Part shown: positions 56,349 through 64,000 of the stretch, one piece after another
Layout: each line of letters begins with the position of its first letter
How positions within the stretch are numbered: the stretch's first letter is position 1
From: Dipteronia dyeriana
Lineage: Eukaryota; Streptophyta; Magnoliopsida; Sapindales; Sapindaceae
Direction of reading: 5' to 3'
Assembly (NCBI GenBank): GCA_032871835.1
Contig: CM065296.1
Location: 4,102,001-4,166,000, forward strand
DNA length: 64,000 nt
Notes under the pieces: generated by a model
What the model saw: only the letters and a program-made list of their open reading frames with translations
Databases searched by the model: none
What the model was told of the DNA's origin: nothing
Translations under genes and position numbers: made by a program

Positions 56349-58050
56349 GTTGGGGTTTATGTAATTTGTAAATGGATTTGTGAAATAAATAAAAGAAAAG
56401 TTCAATTCATTCTTGTTGTGTTGTTTAATTTATAACTTGTGCATATATTTAACATCCAAGTTTGACGAATGTAATCTCGAACTGTGTATATGAATGTCAT
56501 ATACAAATGAATACAGTAAGAGACGTGCAATCTAAAGAGTCTATAGATAGCAAATAAAGTTGGGTACTTTATTTGTGGTTAATCTACGGCTGCGGTCCAT
56601 TCCGGAGTGTGCGGTGATCCTATCCTGAATCATTCATATGAAGATATGAGAATGGAGGCACCTTGTATGATGTGATCATATAGGACTGGGTCATGATCTA
56701 TATGAATCTCTCTCACAGATCCGTTTACCGATGAGATTCATATATATCAACTAATGATGGCTATATGTGGGTGATCTTAATCCTTAGTGTCTTATCGACT
56801 CTTTCAGGTCAGATTGTGTTCTTTGATATACCAGGGGTGAGGTCAGATGCAGTTTCTTATCCATTAGAGATTCAGTGGTACTTAAAGGATATATGTAATT
56901 AGATGGGTATAACAGACATTATGACTCAACTCTAATTATGAACTACTGTGTAGGATCACACCATATGCAATAGATATATCGATGGACACCGAGTTGTATC
57001 GGTCTGTGTAAAAGCGCCTGCAGTTGAGAGAATGCAGCTTCGGGTTTTTAGTGGAATAACACCGGAGTTAATAATCAAGGAATATTAATTAAAGATTTTA
57101 ATTAATCATTCCGAGGATTATTGGAGCTCAAAATACTGTGGGTCCATTAGGTCTCCTTGTTAGCCCGATCAATTTAAGTAATAAGGGTCACTGTTAATTA
57201 ATTGGATTGTCCAATTAATTGTTTTACGAAAGTGACACGTATTAATTCGGAAAATTAATTGAATAATGAGATTATTTAATTATGTTATTAATAACTAAAT
57301 GGATGATGTTTGTTGATATTTGTTTTTGAATAAAATAAGATAATATGATTATTTTATTTTATTTAATTAAATATTTAATTTTTGAATTTAAATAGATTAA
57401 ATTCAAAATAGATGGTATTTTTTAATAGAAATAAAATAAAGATTTTGTTTTAAATAAAAAGATATCCTAGTTTTTTTTTTAAAAAAGAAATATATATCTG
57501 ATATATATTCTTTGAAAACCGACCAAAACAAGATATCAATATTTTATAATAAAAAGATATCATGAGTTATTAAAAGAGGAAATATATATATTCTTTAATA
57601 AAAAAAATGCACACATTAGGTCTTTGTTATTTATGAAATTTAGGTGTGCGTGAAACAATATATAACAAAGACATGATATCAACATATAGATGGTACAACA
57701 CACAAAAAGACAAAAAAGGTAGTTTTTGCTCTGTGAAGTTTTTTTTGCATAAGATGCAATTTCGTTTGTGCGTGAATTAATGCATACAACAGAGATCAAA
57801 GTGCTTTTGTGCGTGATTGAAAGAGAGAATATTTTGTGTGTAAGTGTTGTGCACTGATATCAAATAAAGGGTTTTTTTAAGTCTTTTCTCTACATCTTCC
57901 ATTCTAGTTCTTAAGACCGTGACCCGTCCACACACAGTTAAGACCGTGACCCGTCCACACACAGTTACCAGTTTCGAGATATAGTGAGGAAAATCGAGTG
58001 ATTTAGACATGAGCATATCGTAAAGTAAAGGAGCCTACAAATGTTGGTAA
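56348..58050 (+). repeat. 3' LTR of copia-3
   Basis: Starts TGTTGGGGTTTATG, continuing from the PPT once the solo LTR is removed. 56565-56900 matches the partial copy at 63460-64000. It contains a 27-bp tandem duplication (57911-57964). The right end is uncertain and may extend into 58051-58314. Confidence 0.7.
57911..57964. repeat. 27-bp tandem duplication
   Basis: Two perfect units starting TTAAGACCGTGACCCGTCC. Confidence 0.97.
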
Positions 58051-58314
58051 GATCTTCTTCTTCTTTATATTGATTACAACTTCTGCATATACATATTTAT
58101 GTATTATTGTAATAATTTATATGTATGAGTTCCGAAGAATCACGATCCAAAGTTCACTGGTCCCAGATCATTTACGACCTGTATTAGAAAAATTAAAACC
58201 TACTTTCACTGCAATACCAGTGAATGAGGTTCCAATAGATCAAAGTCTTATTATGTTGTATACTGCAAAAACTATCACGTGAATTCACATGCTTTCAAAA
58301 AAGGGTGTGGTAAT
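58051..58314. other. End of copia-3 LTR or gypsy leader, with open frame
   Basis: An open frame 58070-58282 (+) with SSLVPDHLRPVLEKLKP is followed by a stop; the minus strand is also largely open. It lies between the copia-3 LTR and a solo LTR and is probably transposon sequence. I cannot assign it. Confidence 0.3.
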
Positions 58315-60669
58315 AGTTAGGATGATGCTCAATAGAAAGAGTGTAATAATGGAATTTGACAATCTTTTCATATTAATAAAGTCATTTCTAGTTTAAACAA
58401 ATCTTATAACATTTATAGTTTAATTATTATATTTGTTTAAAGTAAATAATCATAAGGTCAAAAGACTATGAGAAATAAATAATTGTTTCTAAATCTGGAT
58501 ATGTATGAGGTAGACACAATTTCTTAGTTAGTCTTGAACAATATTCACAACTTAAGATAAAGTTTGGACGTCTTTACCTTGTTAAAGTTATGGATTCTTT
58601 TGCTATCTTTTGAGTGGGATCAAATGTGCTAGGATCAGTCTAAAATCATCAAAGTACATTGTCTTTGGGCAAATGAATCTAGTACTTGGTGCATTGAATA
58701 GGATCACAGTAAAATACTTTATCTAGTCCCGTTAATGGAAAAACGTTTACACTTGAGGACAGTAGGAGAGTCTATCTTAATCCTGAGATAAATGATGGAC
58801 TTACGGTTGCAAGTGTTATCATTTAAGCTATCAATGAGTACGAGTATATACCATAGTCTATCCTCGGTAGTTTGGGGGTATTCATTTGTTAATCGATAGA
58901 GGACTTCATTATAGATATGCACATCGTGGCTCCATTTATTAAATGTGAGTAGAATATCATCATATGGATATTTTGAGGTATTGGATATTAAATCTTAACG
59001 TTAAGTTTTCAATAGTATCTATTGAAACATGACTTCTGGACAAGTCAAAATATCCAATATCAAAAAATGGTCATATGAGTAAATATAGTAACTAAGAGAG
59101 CTATAGGCAGTCTATGAGCTCTTGGCGAATACTGATACTTTTCACGATGATACACTTTCACCAATAAAAGTTGTCTAGGGTACGAATGAGGAACATTGAC
59201 TTATTTTATCTTTATTTAAGAATTCAATTTTTTGTTCTTTAGTGTAATGAACTAAAATTAATAGATCAAACATAAGTGAATCATTTGTCGATTGTGATTA
59301 GGTTATGTCTGTTGAAGCTTAAATTTAGATAGCTCGTCAAGATCCCCAATCCACACAAACTTGCATGGATCACTTGATATATTCTACCGAACCAAATTTT
59401 GGGTCCATCTAGAATTGTATTATGAGTGCGATAAGCATTCAGTTAATACATTAAGAATATAATTTACACATTTTATTAAATAGGTTGCTAAATTATATTA
59501 ATGTATTAATTCAAGACATGTGGACTTGTTTCTTTTTTAGTAAGAATGGGTCTAGTTCACATGTAGAATTTATATTAAAGTCCAATTGATTGAAAAAATG
59601 GAAAAACAATATATGACCCATGTATATGGCTTGGGCGGCAAGGACTAGTATTATTAGTGTAGTATATTGTTTTATTTTATTATTTAATTAAATAAAAGTT
59701 AATTAATTTATTAAATTAATTAATTATTTAATTAAAATTCAAAATCATTTTCCTAGTAGGAGAAAGTCTCCTAGTGTCATACTATTATTGGTAGTATGAT
59801 AAGTATCAATAACTATATTTGATAAGTAGATAAATAAAATGATTTATTTATCTAGTCAAATTAAGAAGTCTTTGATAAAGTCACAATTTAATCGGCATTC
59901 AATAACTAGTTATTGATTAATACACTATTGAGTTAGAATAGGAGTCTTGGTGTATAAAATAAATCTACTTTTCAAGAGGATTTAACCACCAAGACATGAA
60001 TCCTAATTGAAGAGGATTTGGCCATCCATATATATGACCATCATAGAACTCGGCAAAGACTAATTTTTAGGTTTGAGAGAGAATTCGGCATAGTGGTTTT
60101 TAGAGAGAGAATTTGGTCAAGACAAAAGTCTTGTGAAAGAATTCGGCCAAACCCTAGAATTTTTAAGAGAGGGGAATTTGGTTCTTGCTCTATGGAAAAA
60201 TTCATCAAACTCTAAGAGATATGTGTGAGATTTCGGCCAAGCATAGAGAAAAGGAAAGAGAGTTTTTGTTTTCGATAGCACACTAGTAGCATCTACATCA
60301 AAAGGTTTTGTGTACAACATCGAATCGGGTTCACGTGAGTTTCAATCAAATAGATTGATAATTCACAAGTGACCAAACATTCTTAGTTTTCTTTTGGAGG
60401 ATTATTGTGACTAACAAAAGGAAGAAGTTTTAGTTTTTCCATCCTCAGGTACACAATTCAAAGAAAGGGGAGTCCACACTCCTAGGTGATTCACGTTCGT
60501 GATTGGAATGGAAGATCTTACAGATTCAATTGAGTCAATTGTCCCGAGAAAAAGAACGATACTTTTATTATATGTTAATTAATTAAAGGCTAAGGTATTC
60601 TCTTCTAAAGAATTTTTTTTGAAATATACTAAACCTATTTTTCACTTTCGCGGTGCGGTTTTTCCAGCA
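58315..60669 (+). mobile_element. Solo LTR of the copia 1/2 family, plus strand
   Basis: 2355 bp, AGTTAGGATGATGC (first base changed) to TTTTTCCAGCA. Flanked by GTAAT (58310-58314) and ATAAT (60670-60674), one mismatch. About 85-90 bp near 59422-59510 are not in the other LTR copies and account for its extra length. No internal region. Confidence 0.88.
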
Positions 60670-60675
60670 ATAATT

Positions 60676-60693
60676 TCCCATAGATAGCACCAA
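60676..60693 (-). other. PBS-like site of a gypsy LTR
   Basis: Minus strand TGGTGCTATCTATGGGAA resembles the common gypsy site TGGCGCCGTCTGTGGGAA, all differences being C-to-T or G-to-A. Confidence 0.45.
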
Positions 60694-61748
60694 AAAGAGT
60701 TACTCAAAAATTCTCTCAAGGTGAGGAATATCGATTGACACCCTCAACCCGCTTTCTAGGTAGGTTGCATGGGTAGGTACTTTTGAGAGAAAAATAAGAG
60801 AAGGATGAAGGAATAATGTGGGTGCTATTATTGGACTCTTTTATTGAGTAAATGGGAGATACAATTATAAAGGAGTATAATGAACATAGATTACAACACT
60901 AGTCTTACTACGTTGTCACTCACTTGAAACTCAGATAGAGATGGCGAACTCATGCATGTCGATAAGTGTAAATCTTCTTAGCAATGATGATGATCTTACA
61001 CAATTCTAGGTGCAGGATTGAGTGCTTAGGTTAAAATCTCAAGTATGCCTTTTGGGACTCAAGTTTTCGATCTCTTTTCCTGAACGGGGATGTTGCATTT
61101 ATACCCTTCTATTTTTATCGATCAAACCCCCATAATTTAGGTTAATTGATCGGCCATGTTATCGAGATTTGACTGGTATTGATGGAGGATATCAATTTAC
61201 ACAAAAATTGCTCCCGTTGATTACATCACATTTATGTTCAAGTTTAAATATGAAATAATGATGAATATGTTGACCAATTTGGTCTCCTAATGGTGCTTTA
61301 ATGGTGTAAAGGTCAACCCTATTGCTTGGAGGAGAATTCTGACTTCCTTTCCAAGTGGCGTGGTACCATGATGTATCGATCTGCTGGCGTGGTGCTTGTT
61401 CTTCCTTGTTGGTGCTTTCCTGGTGGTATCCTTCTTGCTAGGAAGGCTAGATACATACCTTAGAGGGGTTACAAGAATGTATCAAGGTATCTGGATATCA
61501 GTCCAGCATCTTGGTGTCAAGGTGCTAGGTAAAAGGTATCACGATACTTGATACTTTCTATAGATGATGATTTTTCCCAGGTGGTGGTATCCAGGTATCA
61601 AGGTAGCAGAAGAATCGGCCTTGGTGTTGTCTCTACCAGGTAAGTTTTGCTAGGAATTTCTTACCGAGTACCAAGTGGGGTATCTTTACCTGGTGCTGAG
61701 TAGTTTGAAAATATCACTTTGGTCATTAGTCAAAATTACCTATTAACA
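60694..61748 (-). repeat. Probable Ty3/gypsy LTR, minus strand
   Basis: Minus-strand reading: TGTTAATAGG at 61748, U3 rich in GGTATC-like words, TATAAATG near 61097-61090, CAATAAAAG poly(A)-type signal near 60846-60838, then the PBS-like site. No gene. The end lacks a clean CA, so the boundary is approximate. Confidence 0.45.
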
Positions 61749-63459
61749 CAAATAAAAATCACTCGATCTAAAATTTCCTAGACTCAAAACAAATAATTAA
61801 ACAAGTCGCATGTCTAATCGGTGATAAGATGCAAGGATGTGTGATAAAGAGGAGTAGGCATACGTAAAATAATTTAAAACAACTCGAAGGCACTTGAAGG
61901 AAACTCGCGCTATCACCAATCCCACATCTAAGAGTGATCTCATATCGGGAACTACTGGCTTCCACATCTTGAGCATAATTCGCTTCGACCTTACTCCTCA
62001 CCCGGCTTCACTCTCTTTCTTCTGCTCAGATTCCTAAGTTCACACTCATTCAAGGTATGCAAAGATGGAATTTATGCATAGAATTCTAATGCACTGCATA
62101 CAATGTATATTTCAAATACCGATAATGTCTGTGAACTAGCCTAAGAAGGATTCACTATGCCATGAACGTGGAAGATCAAACATCAACAAGCATTCCCAAT
62201 CAAGACATATCATAGATCAAATAGGATTTTTTTCCTTCGGTTGTAAAGAGGCTATGGGGTCAGGTGTGGTGAACAAAGAAATATGAAGATTTTAGTTCAA
62301 ATATCACCAGTCATGCTTAATCATACACACAAACCTCATACAAAGCTCTATTAATCACTAACTACACTTTATTTTCTAAGCATTTGCTTATATACACATT
62401 TGTGCTTCTCAGTTGTACTCTACATTGTGAGTACTATATAATAATTCCATAAGGCTCTTTCTTTTCTTTTCTTTTTTTACTATGCTTTTCTTTTTGTATT
62501 GATTTTCTTTCTTTGTTTTTCTTTTGCACAATCTTCATTTAATATTTTGACACTTGGGCTTTCAAGTGCAAATTTTGGCACTTTTTACATGTTGAGCCAT
62601 TTCATGCACACTTTACATAATTGCCTAATCACATGCTATTTCTACATTAGAGCTCATATCGTTCAACCACACACATAAGACACATACATGATTGGAAATA
62701 AAGGGTAGGCTTGTGTTTGGCTATGGCTATATGGTTTATCTTGGTTCCAAATGAAAGATAAGTGTTTGGCCATAAAGTTTAAAGCACACATAAGGGATAA
62801 AGGAATGTGTTTAAGCATTTTAAGTGTTTAATTTCACACACATTGCCTAAAATCACTTCCATAATTAGTCTGTCAACGGAATGAATGCATCCCCTAAGAA
62901 ATCCACTATATGTATGAAATGTAAGTCGTATGGCATGTGACGCTTATAATGAGAAAAGTGTTTAAAGAATATAAAAAATTGTACACTCAATGTGCTTTCT
63001 AATAGGCTTGTGTTTATGAACTCACTAGTAGTCTCAACTATTAGAACAAGGTGCAAGAGCATCGAGTCCCCACAAGTTAAGCACATAGAGGATAGGACAA
63101 GCCCATGACAATGCAAGTAAAACCCATGAGTGACAAGGATCAGCTACACAAGCTCAAAATGCATCTATGAACTCACCAAAAGCACATGCTCAAGACATCA
63201 CATCCAAGCTAGTTAAAGATCAAAAAATTTGGTAGTTGCAATGAATCAAATTTTTCTTTGACCAAAACAACAACAAAAAAAGAATCAAAACATAAAAGAC
63301 GACTCAACAAATGCGTCTACACCCACAAACCAAAACCCAACATTGTCCTCAATGTTGCATACAAGAGAGTCTGGCCAAGTGGCACGCACCTAACTGACTC
63401 AAAATAAACCTAGGCACTAATCATGCACAATTAATGCCTATAAAATAAAAAGACTCAAA
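61749..63459 (-). other. Athila-type 3' non-coding module remnant, minus strand
   Basis: On the minus strand, ACATTGAGGACAATGTTGG (near 63350) is followed by sequence matching in order the 3' modules of elements A and B: a GGCAATGTGTGTG...TTAAA word, GCCAAACACTTAT, CCATAGCCTCTTTACA...AAAG, and GCATAAATTCCATCTTTGC (cf. 26238 and 32239). It is a diverged third copy. No gene; frames at 61768-62001 and 62865-63116 are unsupported. Confidence 0.65.
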
Positions 63460-63641
63460 TAGAGCTAGGTACTTTATTTGTTGTTAATATACAGTTGTAG
63501 TCCATTCCGTAATGTACAGTGGCCTTATCCTAGACTATGCATATGGTGATATGAAAATGAAGGCATCTTATATGATGATATTATATAGGACTTGGCCACG
63601 ATTTATATGAATCTCTCACTAGGATCCATTACACGATGAGA

Positions 63642-63686
<45 letters not shown>

Positions 63687-64000
63687 AAATGATGGCTATA
63701 TAGAGGTGATCTTAATCTTGAGTGTCTTATCGATTCCTTCAGGTTAGATCGTGGTTTTTGATATACCATAGGTGAGATCAAAGTTGCATTCTAGGTCAAT
63801 AACTACGTATGTTGGAATCGTGGTTTGGCTTGTGGTTGGGAAGATCTTTACACAATAGTGGAATCCACTCTTTCTTGCGAGAAGTAGATAGTAGTTCCCT
63901 TAAGGGTTGATTCAGGATATGAACAATATAAGTGCTCTCCTTCTTCCGTAAAGGAAGTTAGGATTTATTGTTCATTAGATAATTAATGGTACTTAACTAA
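63460..64000 (+). repeat. Partial copia-3 LTR, cut by window end
   Basis: Matches 56565-56900 (TAGGTACTTTATTTG onward). Carries a 38-bp AT run (63645-63682) where the other copy has only a few AT units, and an apparent insertion near 63800-63940. Confidence 0.75.
63645..63682. repeat. AT dinucleotide microsatellite in copia-3 LTR
   Basis: 19 AT units, expanded from the short ATATATAT at the homologous place near 56750. Confidence 0.95.

Noticed and set aside
57560..58016. Two minus-strand frames in the copia-3 LTR
   Set aside because: AT-rich LTR sequence with a tandem repeat; no recognisable domain.
1..64000. Intact host gene, tRNA or rRNA
   Set aside because: No long frame with non-transposon features, no recognisable tRNA arms with anticodon context and no rRNA-like stretch were found on reading both strands; a dedicated search would be needed to exclude short exons.

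Overview
The window is plant nuclear DNA and consists almost entirely of nested, decayed LTR retrotransposons. The evidence is copia and Ty3/gypsy polyprotein remnants, plant-type primer-binding sites (initiator-Met type and TGGCGCCGTTGCCGGG type), polypurine tracts, TG...CA-type LTRs and target-site duplications. I see no convincing intact host gene, rRNA, tRNA or CRISPR array, and no intact retrotransposon protein. Base composition is AT-rich with local GC-rich blocks inside LTRs and leaders. The species cannot be told from the sequence.

Left part (1-16855, + strand): two members of one copia family with LTRs of about 2.3 kb. Element 1 has its 5' LTR outside the window. Its 3' LTR is split by element 2 (6175-15664), which has both LTRs and a perfect 5-bp duplication, TTAGT. 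Both copies lack the zinc knuckle and the protease active-site region at the same in-frame junction. Further LTRs of this family lie at 40413-41226 (fragment, minus), 54061-56343 (solo LTR, minus) and 58315-60669 (solo LTR, plus).

Middle part (16856-40412): an old minus-strand Sirevirus-like element runs from a gag at about 40.4-38.4 kb to a 3' LTR starting at 35179. That LTR appears to be cut by a 16-kb Athila-type element A (18381-34434) sitting in a hairpin-like inverted repeat. The remainder of the LTR is 16856-18380. Element A carries gag and protease but no reverse transcriptase, RNase H or integrase; a coiled-coil plus zinc-knuckle segment follows the protease instead. Inside the gag of A lies a second, gag-only Athila-type element B (21230-28413). 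A, B and a minus-strand remnant at about 62-63.4 kb share a long non-coding 3' module.

Right part (40413-64000): a minus-strand Ty3/gypsy element of the Tat kind (about 41363-52977) has recognisable gag, protease, RT, RNase H and integrase, all broken. Between pol and the 3' LTR it carries a large extra reading frame on the opposite strand, with a likely phase-0 intron. After it come the 3' end of another copia family (RNase H fragment, PPT, LTR) with a solo LTR inserted exactly at its PPT/LTR junction, another solo LTR, a minus-strand gypsy LTR with a PBS-like site, and a second partial copy of the copia-3 LTR at the window end.

Nothing here works as a cellular pathway. The structures of most interest are the non-autonomous retroelements: parallel loss of pol functions, domain replacement, antisense extra frame, and insertions into LTR landmarks.
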